DNA of 64,000 nucleotides. Source: Pelodera strongyloides (lineage: Eukaryota > Nematoda > Chromadorea > Rhabditida > Rhabditidae). Each line of letters begins with the position of its first letter. Position 1 is the first letter of the stretch. The stretch covers positions 1 through 64,000 of the forward strand of contig JAANDG010000502.1 of NCBI GenBank assembly GCA_036852015.1, given 5' to 3'. A program made the position numbers and the translations under genes. The notes under the pieces are model-generated. The model saw only the letters and a list, made by a program, of their open reading frames with translations. It was not told where the DNA came from and did no database searches. Positions 33,901-43,761 of this stretch are shown here, one piece after another.

Positions 33901-36900
33901 ATTCGGAATATACTAAGCGAAAATAACAAGCTTCCAGGGCATAAATCCCGCCGTAAATAGAGACGGTCTCATGGCCAACCCCCAAAACATAATGCAACTA
34001 TGAACTGTGAGGCGTTTTACTCTTCTGAATTTTCATTATTTATGCCCAGCAAGCTTGACAACAATTATGCATTAAGCGATACACAAATAAATAAAAACGT
34101 CTAGTTCCGCCACATTAAAATCAGAATTTGTTCTCAAACTGAAACGAAAAAGCAACCACACCTCGTTTCGACCCTCTTTATTTTTGCGCACTGGCTGAAC
34201 AAGACAAAATATTCGCTTTCAAAAATAACAAGCCTCAAAATTAAATGCACAAGTTCTCCAAACAATGTTATACAACAACATCATCACGGACAGCAGCAAA
34301 AAAACAAACAAATAAACACAACGGTTATAGAAGAAGAAGGACCAACCATGTATTCACTAGGTGCAACGAATTCCACAGTTGCTTGTTTAATTTCTGGCCG
34401 ATTACAAGGGTCACCGAATGTTTTTGCCACAGGGTCCCACGAGAAGTCATCAGGTACTGAAGTAAATGGTAAACCATGTGCAGTCTGATGAGAATGACAA
34501 AAAAAAAGCGCAAAGAAAGCAATAGCCAAGAGAGATACTGACAGACAGAAAGAGAGAAAGATATGGTATAATAAAGGTGACGTCAGACACATAATCCCAC
34601 TCCCATCAAACTAATACTTACAATCATTGTTCCTTCCGCAGAGGTTGCATTTCCAATGTCTGTGGTCTGGAAGAGTCACGTACGGGTTGATATAAGTGCG
34701 GCAATATCGACAACGAACGATTGTTGACGTCTGGATCACGTTTAGATTCTGAACAGAAAGCCAGTAAGAACAAGCGATTAGCGACATAACCCGTAAAGAA
34801 ATAACAATACTTAAAAACTACGATCCCAGTACTCTAAAAAAGAACGAATAAATGAAAACCTTTATGTCTCTGAAGGGCTGAAGAGTCAGTCCAAAGGGCA
34901 ACCGAGACTTCTTTAAAATGTCCTCATTTTGGGGAATCGCATTCAGAGTACAACGAAAAACTCTAAAACAAATTTTAAATTTTAAAACTGATACACATAA
35001 AACTTGAGCCAAGCCAACAGACAGAATCAGTACATGGAAGAGTGAATGGACGAATGTACGCTGGTGAAAACTCACGAACTGTCAACCTTCGCCTCCGAGT
35101 TAGCCAGCGCTTGAGGAAGTCGGTACTAAACAAATTTTCATTGAACATGGACAATCGTCTTTTAGAGGCTAAACGACTTACTCACGAACAAGTATTTAAT
35201 ATATTATATTCTACGGAACAAAACTAGAAGAAGACTTCCGGTCGGGGCGGGGTGCACATTTGTGCTGGAAACTCTAGCGTGAGTGCGTGAGGGTCGTAGC
35301 ACCCCACCCACAACAGGGTAAAAAAGCTAAGCAATTGCCTGCAATATGAAAATTACAGAAACGACTCCGCGATAAACTGGACAACACCGACTGACCAAGG
35401 CTACGATATGCAACGGCAGTTTAGGCAAAAAAAACATACATCAATATCATCGAAGCCAGTGGTGATAATACGCTTTTCCGACATCACATCAACGACATCA
35501 CCTTGTTGTTGGTAACCGCCAGCAATGTTCTAAAAGAGAGATCTCAACCTCATCACAGGATTGATTTTACTTAAGCTAACGGGACACAAAAAATCAGTAA
35601 TGGGGAACAAATATTAGTTGGATACCGCCCCGCATGTGTCCACCAAAACAATTGTTGTTGAAGGGATAGGTTCAGCTCAAATAGTACCTTTTTTATAATT
35701 TCTATTGATAGTATGACCTATGACGGTCAAAATGCGAAAATTGCAGTAAAATTCGTTTGCTCCTCGAGCCAGGAGCAAGCTCAAAGGCTAAGCGACCTCG
35801 CTTTATAAAACAACTGGCGTACCGTAGCCTTATCTATGCACCTCTGCACCTCTAGCCCTATCACGCTATTTCGCACTTGTAACACAGTTTTGCGTACCGT
35901 TTGACTGCGGCTATATATGAATACCACTTTATTCAGACATACAATCATCACACATAGACTTAAGCATGTAGAATCCAGGGTCCCGTTACTTCCAGAAGTC
36001 GGGGATCTTCATTGTAGTTGCAATCCGGGCGGTGTCTCTTGGCCGATGTGTCCCGTAGAGGGTAGAGGTAGAGGGCAGGGAAATGACCATTGTCGAACGT
36101 AGGGAAGACGGAATACAGAGATTACAGAGCGAAACGTCCGTCCTAAGGCTAGGCCTGGCTAGGTAAGGGGAGCGCCTTAACTTCATTCCCGACACCGTGG
36201 CATGTTTGCAAGATGGTAGCACTGGGCGGGGATCGAATGGGTGAGAGACGAGAACTTTGCCAGTGAGCCACGAATCCCTCTTTGGCAAAGTTCTCGTCTC
36301 TCACCCATACGACCCGGGTTCGAATCCCGCCCAGTGCTACCATCTTGCAAACATACCACGGCGTCGGGAATAAAGTTAAGGCGCTCCCCTTGCCTAGCCT
36401 TAGAACGGACGTTTCGCTCTGTAATCTCTGTATTCCGTCTTCCCTACGTTCGACAATGGTCACTTCCCTGCCCTCTACCCTCTACTCTCTACGGGACACA
36501 TCGGTCAAGAGACACCGCCCTGGATTGGAACTACAATGAAGAACCCCGACTTCTGGAAAAAACGGGACCCTGGATTCTACATGCTTAAGTCTATGTGTGA
36601 TGATTGTATGTCTGAATAAAGTGGTATTCATAAAAAAAAAAGTGAGCCACGACGCCCCTCTACGGTATGCCAGTTGTTTTATAAGGCGATGTCGCTTAGC
36701 TTTTGAGCTTGCTCCTGGCTCGAGGAGCAAAGGAAATTTCCTGCAGTCATACTATAAATAGAAATTATAAAAAAAAAAGTTGCAATTCGAGGTGAACCTA
36801 TCCCTTTAAGGATACATTCTTTACTTTATTTTCAGTCGCATATTTTTCACAATCTAGCAAGTAGTTTCTATTCTTGCCCATAATGCGCATCGGAAAGAAT

Positions 36901-39900
36901 TCATGAATTGATTTATTGCTTATCTAGTTTATCCCCTTTGGTAGTAGTAACAACTGAATACTACAAGGAACGAAACAACAAACAACAAGGTACGCTAATA
37001 CTCACAAGAATTATTCTTAATATTATTATTACCATGTTTTGAAAGCCTTGACCCATTTGATTTACAATATTCCGTTGTTGATTTTGATGTCCTCCGCTTG
37101 ATAACTGAGCAACACTTGGATAATTCTGAAACACAGCAATATTCCGATTTCAAATTTCCATCATTATATCTAAAAATGAGAGCCTAGAACGAAATCTTTT
37201 TAAAAGGTCGCAAAAGCAATTGTGTCACAAGGTTTTAAAACTGTTGTACATCTCAAATCACCTCAGCCGGATATCTAGGCGCTTGTTGAGTTTGAGCAAC
37301 AGATTGCCGAACATCAGAACCAGCAAACTGGTGGAAAGAAGATGGACCTGCAACTGATGACTGTATGATACTCACAAACCCACAGCCACAGCAATTGTTC
37401 GACTCAAAGCAATTCAAGATGCTTGTTTTCAGAAAGACACCTGTAATTGTATTGGCAGATAGTGTTGTAGCCGTACTGGCTCTCCACGTTGAGTCAGGAA
37501 CCTGCAATAAAACTGGAATTGTGTGAGCTGAGCAGTTATACGAATACGCGTAAGCACTTACGTTGCGTAAGTTAAACGTTTACACAACAGTACAAACGTT
37601 AGACTAGAAAAAAAGTAGCCCAACATGTCAAGAAACTCACGTTGTGCATTTGGGGGTCCGTAGGGACATGATGCGGAGAGTGAGGGTGCTGATAAGTCAC
37701 CACGGAAGAAGTGGGCGGTCCGGACTAAACACACATTATATGTTGAAAAACTACCCGGTTTCGGGTATGTCTTGTCAACAGTTCACAACGTATAGAATAC
37801 GCATAGTGCATACTAATCAGGGCATAAATCTCGCTCGGGAGTCCGGAGGTGGTTCGCAAAATTTCGTCTATTCATGGTATGTTTCTGATGTACTTCTTGC
37901 AACTCCCACATTGAATATTCATGTTCTAATCGGGAGGTGCTTCAGATCTGGTTCTCAACCGCGCAGCGCACCCCCAGCCAGCCGCGTTCGCCCTCTTTTT
38001 GGTGCACTGCGCGGCTGGCTGGGGGTGCGCTGCGTGGTTGGCGTTTCTCGAGGATACGTTTCAAAAGAAAAGTTCATCCGAGAAGAGCAAGGCCACCGCC
38101 ACACAATACCGAGTCCTGCATACTTTCAAAGTCCCTGACCATACTAGTTTAGTTATTATTCAACAAGCTTGTGAAACATTCGTACTCGTCGCCAACCGCG
38201 CAGTGCACCAAAAAGAGGGGACCAACGCGGTTGGCTTGGAGTGCGCGAATTGGAATATTGCATAAATTAGGAGGGTTCATGGCTCTACACTCGCGGGTGC
38301 AGGGTGCGCTGCGCACCCGCGAGTGTAGAGCCATGAACCCTCCTAATTTATGCAATATTCCAATTCCGGCTGTGGTTCGCCGGTGAGCTCACCAGCTGGC
38401 TTATGCTATGACACTAACTGACAAATGTAATATAAGGAGCTTACGAAAGTAAAAAAGTTATTACAAAGTAAACTTTGCAATCAACAATTTAAAACAAATC
38501 ATTCAACGAAATCAGCATGGAAACGCACCGCTGGAAGCGCAGCTGAAGTTTGATGAAACCCAGAACTCGGTTTAGGTAAAGCCATTGGAGATGGAAATGT
38601 CTTCGGCCCAGCCCCAGAAACGGGCGCTGTACCGTACGGACGAAAGGCGTTTAGTTGCGAATCGTCCCCGCGTCCTGAAATACCAGTTACGTGGTACCGC
38701 GGAAGCAGATCTGTCTCTGAGCAATAATTTCATTGCTAAGAATAAGAAGGAAAAATATTAAAATGCACAGGTACCTGGAGTCGTGGCTGCAAAAGTTTGT
38801 TGCTGAGGATTCGATGACGGATGGTTAAACTGGTTATTAAACACAGATGAGACTGGTGCAGGCGGTGTGGGAAATGCATTCGGAGCCGGTATAGACGGCC
38901 GAGGATTCTAGAAATTGGGACAGTTCACCAACAGCTAGAACACGCAATACTTGAACATAATCCACAAGCAGAAACCTATTTAGTCTGCTAATAAAAATGA
39001 CGCAAAAATTATCCATATTTTATTTCTACATTCTACAATGATCTAATGACTTTAAATCAGGAATTTTGACTTGCTCTGTAACAAGTATTGCTCAGGACGG
39101 ACAGGCCGTTGAGTGTATCATAGTATCATGCCGCAATCAAAATTGGCATGTAATACTGTACGAGCTTGAGCAGAATCGCCATAATAAGAAGAAGTTATCA
39201 AATTGCGATCTTGGGTAGATATGTACCTCGTACCCCAAGTCTTCGACTCTACGAAATGGTATCTTCTAAATCGCAGTATGTGCCACACAATAGACTGCGA
39301 CTGCAATTTAGAAAAGAAAACATTTTGAGGTAATATTTATACCCGGGTTCGAATTTTACAACTTCTTATTATGATTTATGATAACGTGTTTCAGCTATTT
39401 TTTAGGTCTGAACAATTCACACCTATGACGCTAATTCTACGCTGAAAATGAGAAGCGCGGTATTTTATACGAACTACGCAAATGATAAGTTCCCACCATA
39501 GAAGGGGCCGAAAATGCTGAAGCGGGAGCGGGGGTCGGGAAGGAATGATTACTCGCTGGTCCAGGATGAGTACCCCGAGTCTGCGCCGGTGCGTAGAAAG
39601 GATATTTTGTCCCGGTAGCCGAAGGAACTCTTAAATTATGAAATTAACAAGAACACCGGCGGAATGCATATAGAGTAGCACACTTACACAGACGGAATGC
39701 ATATACAGTAGCACACAAGCACACTTAGCCAATGATGCGCCGAGAAACAAACCCATTGGAGAATGGAGGGGAGGAAGGAAGGGGAGAAACATCAGGCCCA
39801 GGTGGTTGATGATAAGCAGGATTTAGGCCGGGACCAGATGCAAACTGTCTAAACGACAAACACAGTCAGAAAATAGAAAAGAATTACGGTCTGGTCGAAG

Positions 39901-40161
39901 GCAAACAATTCGGTGCTCGCTGCTCACAGCAAAGAATTTAGTGTTTTAGCACAAGTGAACGATACCCTTTCCATTTCATTTTTTATTTCATTCACAGAAT
40001 GAATATTTGATATAGTCAGAAAGTCCAGAAAATGTTAAAAATTGAAATAACATAAGAGTTCTGCACCATATAACTTGCCTGGACTCCTGTACGGGCTGGA
40101 ACGGGTTCTGTGGAGCTTGTGGAAAACCCACTTTATTTGTGGAGGAATACGGTACCGACAT
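15967..40161 (-). CDS. SEC24: SEC24, COPII vesicle coat cargo-adaptor subunit, 32 exons
   Basis: Exons in transcript order: 40161-40079, 39848-39753, 39629-39497, 38907-38775, 38674-38529, 37724-37641, 37501-37262, 37125-37033, 35529-35440, 35223-35186, 34962-34860, 34748-34622, 34456-34347, 33759-33693, 33478-33408, 33218-33125, 33027-32972, 32642-32541, 32360-32256, 32004-31881, 31692-31619, 30737-30653, 30454-30272, 29860-29750, 19627-19521, 19182-19105, 18805-18741, 18642-18573, 18385-18294, 18070-17992, 16594-16491, 16084-15967. They sum to 3261 nt (1086 aa), normal for the family. The N-terminus is Pro/Ser/Gln-rich. The zinc finger shows VRCRYCRTYINP and WKCNLCGRNND. Trunk, helical and gelsolin-like parts follow, ending SVLRETVVRRLVEDRT then SYFEFLKHVHQEV. 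SEC24 pairs with SEC23 at ER exit sites and binds cargo. The first intron appears to use a GC donor. The reading frame stays open upstream of the chosen ATG, so a further 5' exon is possible; exon 37501-37262 could hide a small intron. Confidence 0.93.
17082..17883. mobile_element. Palindromic foldback element, copy 2, interrupted by an insertion
   Basis: The outer arms match the element at 15621-15922 (CATGTATGCGATTCGCACTT and its complement near 17855-17876). It is split by a 505-bp insertion at 17130-17634 flanked by the 13-bp direct repeat GAAAATGACAAAT. It lies in the SEC24 intron between exons 17992-18070 and 16491-16594. Confidence 0.7.
17130..17634. mobile_element. Insertion made of two inverted tRNA-like repeats with 13-bp target duplication
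   Basis: GAAAATGACAAAT is present at 17117-17129 and 17635-17647. Inside, a tRNA-like sequence lies on the - strand (about 17160-17238) and again on the + strand (about 17468-17550): GGTGCCGGTAGCATAATGG, then GATGCGGGTTC. Outside them are inverted stretches containing GTGCAAATGCACA and TAAGTTTTATAA. It looks like a SINE that duplicated in inverted orientation. The A and B boxes are recognisable, but no proper cloverleaf acceptor stem was verified. Confidence 0.65.
19205..19500. repeat. Three-copy tandem repeat of about 90-98 bp in a SEC24 intron
   Basis: Three copies of a unit that begins with a run of A and continues GATTTATTTAGACTTTTTTC, then CATCTACATATCTATCC. The copies differ mainly in poly(A) length. 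The array sits between SEC24 exons 19521-19627 and 19105-19182. Confidence 0.85.
19889..19968 (+). repeat. tRNA-Leu/Ser-like SINE fragment
   Basis: The A-box region ATGGCCGAGTGTCTAAGGCG is typical of class II tRNAs (Leu/Ser), and GGCTCGATTCC is B-box-like. A second related copy lies at 20309-20385. Both are followed downstream by CCGCACCTTTTCGGCAACG, so this is a repeated tRNA-derived unit rather than a single tRNA gene. Confidence 0.5.
20309..20385 (+). repeat. tRNA-Leu/Ser-like SINE fragment, second copy
   Basis: GTAGTCGAGTGGTCTAAGGC and CTCGAATCGAACGCTCTGC resemble the A and B boxes. The unit is followed by CCGCACCTTTTCGGCAACG, which also follows the copy at 19889. Confidence 0.45.
20440..20551. 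repeat. 23-bp minisatellite
   Basis: About five near-perfect copies of GTTTGGGGGTGTTTCCCAC followed by AACA. The repeat reads open in several frames, which explains the overlapping ORFs in both directions here; none is a gene. Confidence 0.85.
20650..21959 (-). mobile_element. LINE 3' part: reverse transcriptase C-terminal half and tail
   Basis: The - strand translation resumes at LANYLRGRTA, passes QGSALSPTLFNLYL and the catalytic SYADDITVW, then the thumb and C-terminal region, and ends with a Cys-rich segment (CPDCGNSP) and a stop near 20680 after WNKPREVATFLGFL. A one-base frameshift precedes the YADD region, and more follow, so the copy is dead. It is the continuation of 25917-28235; the two parts are separated by the Gypsy insertion. 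About 30 codons of the RT palm expected between the halves are missing, so a deletion accompanied or followed the insertion. Confidence 0.85.
21999..23046. mobile_element. 1048-bp terminal-inverted-repeat element inside the Gypsy LTR
   Basis: It begins GGCTCTATTTACCTTTAGGG and ends with the complement. The perfect 8-bp direct repeat GCACGATA flanks it (21991-21998 and 23047-23054). Each end carries a series of roughly 19-bp subterminal units of the form GGGTCCGAAAAACTTTTA, then a longer inverted arm (for example CGATGAAAACGCGGAAAAAA near 22840). The centre (about 22400-22670) is unique and non-coding. An 8-bp duplication fits hAT, P or Merlin-type superfamilies; the terminal GG would suit Merlin, but no transposase is present to decide. 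Confidence 0.85.
23226..23345. repeat. Minisatellite in the Gypsy leader
   Basis: Seven or so imperfect copies of a 16-18 bp unit (TTCGAAACAATTGGATTT) between the presumed primer-binding site and the gag start. It is part of the retrotransposon 5' leader. Confidence 0.8.
25917..28235 (-). mobile_element. LINE 5' part: 2A-like motif, PHD-like finger, APE endonuclease, RT N-terminal half
   Basis: Reading on the - strand from an ATG at 28131, residues 62-76 are LLLLQAGDVEENPGP, a 2A-like recoding motif. A PHD-like zinc finger (CTTC, CVQCSTCRNWVH, CPSC) and a Thr/Pro-rich linker follow. The AP endonuclease begins at VRILQYSCNG and shows STQETKL, VLGDFNAHDASW and GSSDHLPI. The RT has GPDGLAP, GYRPISLLSP and QHGFTYGRSTTTALHTL. 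At least two frameshifts (near 27470 and 26760) inactivate it. It breaks off at 25917 where the Gypsy sequence begins. 2A-like motifs are known in some APE-type LINEs (trypanosome L1Tc/ingi and several animal clades); the clade here is not assigned. Confidence 0.88.
27904..27948 (-). promoter_or_regulatory. 2A-like translational recoding motif in the LINE
   Basis: The codons spell LLLLQAGDVEENPGP, an exact match to the 2A consensus DxExNPGP with a hydrophobic run before it. In known 2A sequences the ribosome skips the bond between the last Gly and Pro. Here it would release a leader of about 75 residues from the PHD-endonuclease-RT protein. The motif is intact although the copy is frameshifted further on. 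Confidence 0.85.
28546..28935. mobile_element. TTAA-flanked MITE, family B, copy 3
   Basis: Left end TTAAAGCGAATGTCAAGCCG, right end CCTTGACATGCCCTTTAA. It contains a perfect internal hairpin at about 28722-28765 (CGCTGTCCACGGGACGGT and complement). Its right TTAA is also the left TTAA of the next element. Confidence 0.78.
28932..29436. mobile_element. Chimeric TTAA element: family E left end joined to another element
   Basis: Starts TTAAAGCGAAATGCTAGCCC like family E and follows it to about 29005. It then changes to unrelated inverted sequence (CTATTCTCCATACGAG near 29060, complement near 29365-29380; GGCGAGATAAAC and GTTTATCTCG). It ends CCTGACCCTTTAA at 29436. This is probably one MITE inserted into or recombined with another. 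Confidence 0.6.
30852..30965. repeat. Three 39-bp tandem repeats in a SEC24 intron
   Basis: TTTATTGGCTCATATACGTG followed by GCCACTGACATTTCGTGCG repeats three times (starts at 30852, 30891 and 30930). It lies directly left of a family-B MITE. Confidence 0.85.
30985..31342. mobile_element. TTAA-flanked MITE, family B, copy 4
   Basis: Left end TTAAAGGGAATGTCAAGCCG, right end GGCTTGACATTCGCTTTAA. This is the best-matched pair of ends in the family within this window. It lies in the SEC24 intron between exons 31619-31692 and 30653-30737. Confidence 0.82.
35658..36808. mobile_element. Large double-layered palindromic element (family F) in a SEC24 intron
   Basis: The outer arms (about 35660-35830 and 36660-36808) carry GGGATAGGTTCA and its counterpart TGAACCTATCCCTTTAA, plus CTCCTCGAGCCAGGAGCAAG. 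An inner palindrome (35919-36630) starts CCACTTTATTCAGACATACA and folds on itself with a centre near 36280, where GAGAGACGAGAACTTTGCC faces its complement. A tRNA-like segment with GACCCGGGTTCGAATCCCGC lies on the + strand near the centre. Several ORFs on both strands here are by-products of the palindrome. Confidence 0.75.
37955..38040. repeat. GC-rich inverted repeat in a SEC24 intron
   Basis: CGCAGCGCACCCCCAGCCAG faces CTGGCTGGGGGTGCGCTGCG with a loop of about 35 bases. Much more GC-rich than the surrounding intron. Confidence 0.8.
38250..38368. repeat. Near-perfect hairpin in a SEC24 intron
   Basis: GAATTGGAATATTGCATAAA, then AGGAGGGTTCATGGCTCTAC and ACTCGCGGGTGC, is followed after a few bases by the full complement ending near 38368. 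The arms are over 50 bp with almost no loop. Confidence 0.85.
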
Positions 40162-40202
40162 CCGCACCAAATCGGCCAACTCCCTGAAGAACATAATATA
40201 TA

Positions 40203-40600
40203 TGAATACTTTATTCAGTGTACACCGAAGTAAAGCGGAAGACAAAAAAACGACAATAATAATATAACAACAACAACAACAAAGCAATAACAAAGCGCAT
40301 ATAACAAGCGACAAAAACTATGTACAACAAAGGAATGAAGGTACATGTGAATAACTAAGGGTGAATGTTTCTATTTGCTACTTCATAAAGCTCGATTAGA
40401 TCAAGCTCGTCAATGCGGGTTTTAAACGAATCAACGGAACCCGAAAGAACAATACTATCAGGAAGTAGGTTCCACAAACGAGTGGCCCTGTGCTTAAACG
40501 AGAACGGAGACTGGGTAAGTTTAACAGAAAAAAATAACAAAATGAAAGAGTCAGCAGAAATTCCACAAAAATCGTTTGAAACGATAAAAGACAAAGAAAT
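40203..40600 (-). mobile_element. CR1/L2-type LINE 3' fragment
   Basis: On the - strand FKHRATRLWNLLPDSIVL, then VDSFKTRIDELDL, ends at a stop near 40355. This is the usual C-terminal pattern (WN.LP ... SFK.RL) of CR1/L2-like LINE reverse transcriptases. It is followed by a short 3' UTR ending GAATAAAGTATTCATATATA. It lies about 40 bp beyond the proposed SEC24 ATG, on the same strand. Confidence 0.7.
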
Positions 40601-41908
40601 TAAAAATAATCAAAAATAAAACAGACGGAAGGAAATGTTTAAAGCTGCTAAAGTAAGAGACAAAAAATGACTTCTGCTCGTCTTTAAATTTGGCAGTATT
40701 TTTCACTTACAACATTACAACTATGTATTTTCATCTATCTTGAGCAGCTTTTTATTTATTCTCTTTCTTTTGGGCCTCGGGCACAACACGCATCGTGAAC
40801 AAGAAACTACTACTATTTTGGTCTTTTCCAACAAGCAGTGGTTCGAACCAAACACTATTTACAGTAACGCGAGCACTACGAGACCCGACAATAAGCCCTC
40901 GATCGGGGTACAGATGGGACCTCACCGCTTCGTTTTGTGCTCAGCCTGAAGCACTGTTATTGTGTACTTATTTAAACAATTATTTAATACCATATTACAG
41001 TCACATCCTTTTAAATTAAATGGGGAAAGAAAGACCCAGGGCGTTTAATACTTTAATAGGGTGACCACCTAGACGTGGAAACCCGAACAGTGTTCACGCT
41101 CGAGATGGCGCTCCCTTTCCGTGCTCTCGCGAGGCGAAACTAGGCAAAGGGAAAATGAGCGTTTTTCAATGAGCCTGCCTACTTTAGCACTTTAGCCCTG
41201 CATTCCGAAGTAGGTTAGTAGTTTATGCAGACTGGGATCCCGCACTGGGCCCAATACAACTCTGTTTAGAATACACCCGCCGCTCACAACGAATAAAAAT
41301 AAATTTTTCAAAAATGTGCAAAACAAGACAAATAATAAAACAAGCCAGGCACAATTCGCCCGCGCGCGCACCCTGCTGACTGGTTCACTAGTATTGATCC
41401 GCAATCTACCGTAATCATACGTCAAGTGTCTGAAAAATGTTTGCGTATTCAATCAATATTTTTTTTACTTTTTTTTTTGCCCGCCGCCGATCGACTTGAA
41501 TACCGATGCAGTTCCTTAGGGCGCATTCGAGTTGGGCAAAATGCGAAATAATCAGTTCGAGTTCACTGTTAGCCAGTGTTAGCGCGCTGTGAAATAGCCC
41601 GCACATATGAGAGACGCAGAGTGTTGAAAGCGTTTTTTTCCTGGGCCCTCTTATTTGTCAACAATCTCTCACCCTATCAACTCGAACTGATTATTTCGCG
41701 AAATTTATGCATTTTGCCCAACTCGAATGCGCCCATACGTTGATCTCCTCCATTCATTTGATCTAAAACCTCTCGAACACCGCAGAATAGTTATGGCCTA
41801 GTACGTTGTTATCGTTCTGTTTTTCTCTCGTGATTTTTACCCTTCTCCTTCTTTCGAATTTTCTTACCGTCCACCTCGTAATTGTCATGTATATCATTGA
41901 AGCATTGT

Positions 41909-42289
41909 TATATTGAATACTTTATTCTGAAAAGAACAAAAGCGAAATAATACAGCGTGAACAAATACATAAAAAAAACGTAGCTCTGATGTATCATCTC
42001 ACTTCTACCAAAGGCGCGTAGTCAGATCGTGGTAACACAAAATTTTATTTACTAAGATCGTGGAATTCCTTACCTCTTAAAGTTTTCCATCCCTTCCCTT
42101 CTAGTGTAGAAATTTTCAAAACTCGGCTCAATCAAAATTCTCTTACTTCCCCACGTGTAGCCATTTATCTACGAACCTTCCGTATTTTTGTGCTGTCCAG
42201 TATTTCTCTTTACGTTTTTTATGTGTTTGTTCACGCTGTATTATTTCGCTTTTGTTCTTTTCAGAATAAAGTATTCAATATAATATGAA
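41909..42289 (+). mobile_element. CR1/L2-type LINE 3' fragment with inverted partial copy
   Basis: On the + strand RSWNSLPLKVF, then SSVEIFKTRLNQN (from about 42055), matches the C-terminal LINE pattern and ends in AGAATAAAGTATTCAATATA. About 75 bp of the same 3' end is present in opposite orientation at 41909-41985, so the locus is a partial foldback. Confidence 0.65.
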
Positions 42290-43002
42290 TATGTTTTTAA
42301 TTACCTACAATCTGAGCTCGGCTCCGATAAAATTGGCTGAAATATGACGAACGTTTGAGCTAATTTTGTTCCAAATTCATTCTAGTTTAAATGACCTTGG
42401 TTTGGTTGCGTTGTATAAAGTGAATCGCTGGCTTCTTCTTAAAAGTTCTGTTTCTTGATTGATGATTAGCGAATTTTTTAGGGAGAAAATTCGAGGTCTG
42501 CAATCGTTCACTTATCCTCTGCAACGCTTGCTATATTGTTTGGGAGTCTCGTCTGCCCGGACATGTGAGTGTTACGCAGAAGCGTCTCTTTTTGTTTACG
42601 TCGTAGTAGGCCGAAGTTGTTTTGTGTGAACCTGCTGAAAATAAGAAGTGCCTCGTGTGAAAAGTTAGCCTTCCGGTATGGGCGAAGTTAGGAAACTATT
42701 AAAAATAAAAAATATCACTACTTTATTCACACATACAATCAATCAGATACAACATCAATCAAGTACATGGAACAAGTGCGGAAGGTTTCTAGCGTCGTGC
42801 TTCTTCAATCCGCGGGGGGAATGTGTGGAGGGGAGATTTTTCTTCGGATAATGTCGATCCTTGATCTTTCCAATGAGGTTTTGTGGAGTTATAAAGAGTG
42901 TTTGACGACGAGACGAAAGGACAAATCCCTCGATGTCTTCAGGCTAGGCAATGGGGGATTCGCCTCGATTTTCCCCGCCTCGGTGACATTGAGTGAGTGT
43001 AT

Positions 43003-43070
43003 GTGGCTGGATTCGAACTCGGGTCGGCTGACTGCGAAGCGCGGACGTTTCCAATGGGCCACCGAGGCCC
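43003..43070 (-). repeat. tRNA-derived repeat
   Basis: The - strand reads GGCCTCGGTGGCCCATTGGA, later CCGACCCGAGTTCGAATCC, giving a clear A box and B box. The ends do not pair as an acceptor stem and the flanks read like a repeat, so a tRNA-derived SINE head is more likely than a working gene. Confidence 0.5.
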
Positions 43071-43761
43071 TTTTGCAAAACTTGTAGTCGGGCGGCAAGA
43101 GGATGACGCCTCCTCTCATAACTTCTGACTCACCACTCTTAATTTGGAGCGGATTGTTTTCATTTTTAGGGTTTACATGATAAAGAGATCGGCGACGGCG
43201 ACGGCGACCCATGAAAGAGAACAAAAAGGTATTTTGACCTTAATTTAGTTTTTTTTTTCTGCAGAATGCATCAGTTAGATAAATGTGCCCTAAATAGGCC
43301 AAGAAATATACACCCTTGAAGTTAGGCTATAACTAATAGAATGTATGCTTCATATTCTGGTAACAACAATAATTCTGTTCAGCGATTTTCCAGTATGATA
43401 GAAATTAATCGGATCTTACTTTTTCCCATAAACCCGTCTTTAGTTGCCCTGTCATATAAAATTCTAAGCTACGGATAAGCTTCGAATTTGTCACGCAAAT
43501 TATGGGCAGTGTAGTGTAGTGTATTCAAAATGTAAAACTCAAACATCCAAAACATCCACTTTCTCATTTTTATTCGTCGTTGCATCGTTACGCAAAGAGC
43601 GAAGCGGTGTGATTGGACTGAGTCCTTTCCTCTAATTAACAAAGCGACACACTTCCTACTTCCACATGCTAAATAGGCTTTTCATGTATTCACCTTTGAC
43701 GTATTGCTTATTTTTTTATATTCTTTACTCATTGGCAAGTATCATTTAGATTCGTTTGTAG

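Larger units (their letters stand above)
40162..43761. other. Region between divergent SEC24 and CCR4
   Basis: This 3.6 kb interval should hold the promoters and first exons of both genes. It contains two fragments of CR1/L2-type LINE 3' ends (40203-40600 on -, 41909-42289 on +), a tRNA-like repeat (43003-43070) and short inverted repeats such as CGAACTGATTATTTCGC (near 41550 and 41683). The first coding exon of CCR4 must lie here or further left, but no ATG exon ending in the required phase 1 was convincing. Confidence 0.55.

Noticed and set aside
43212..43229. ATG AAA GAG AAC AAA AAG before a GTATTT donor as the first CCR4 exon
   Set aside because: It ends in phase 0, whereas exon 43762-43847 needs one extra base (phase 1); the frame would break.
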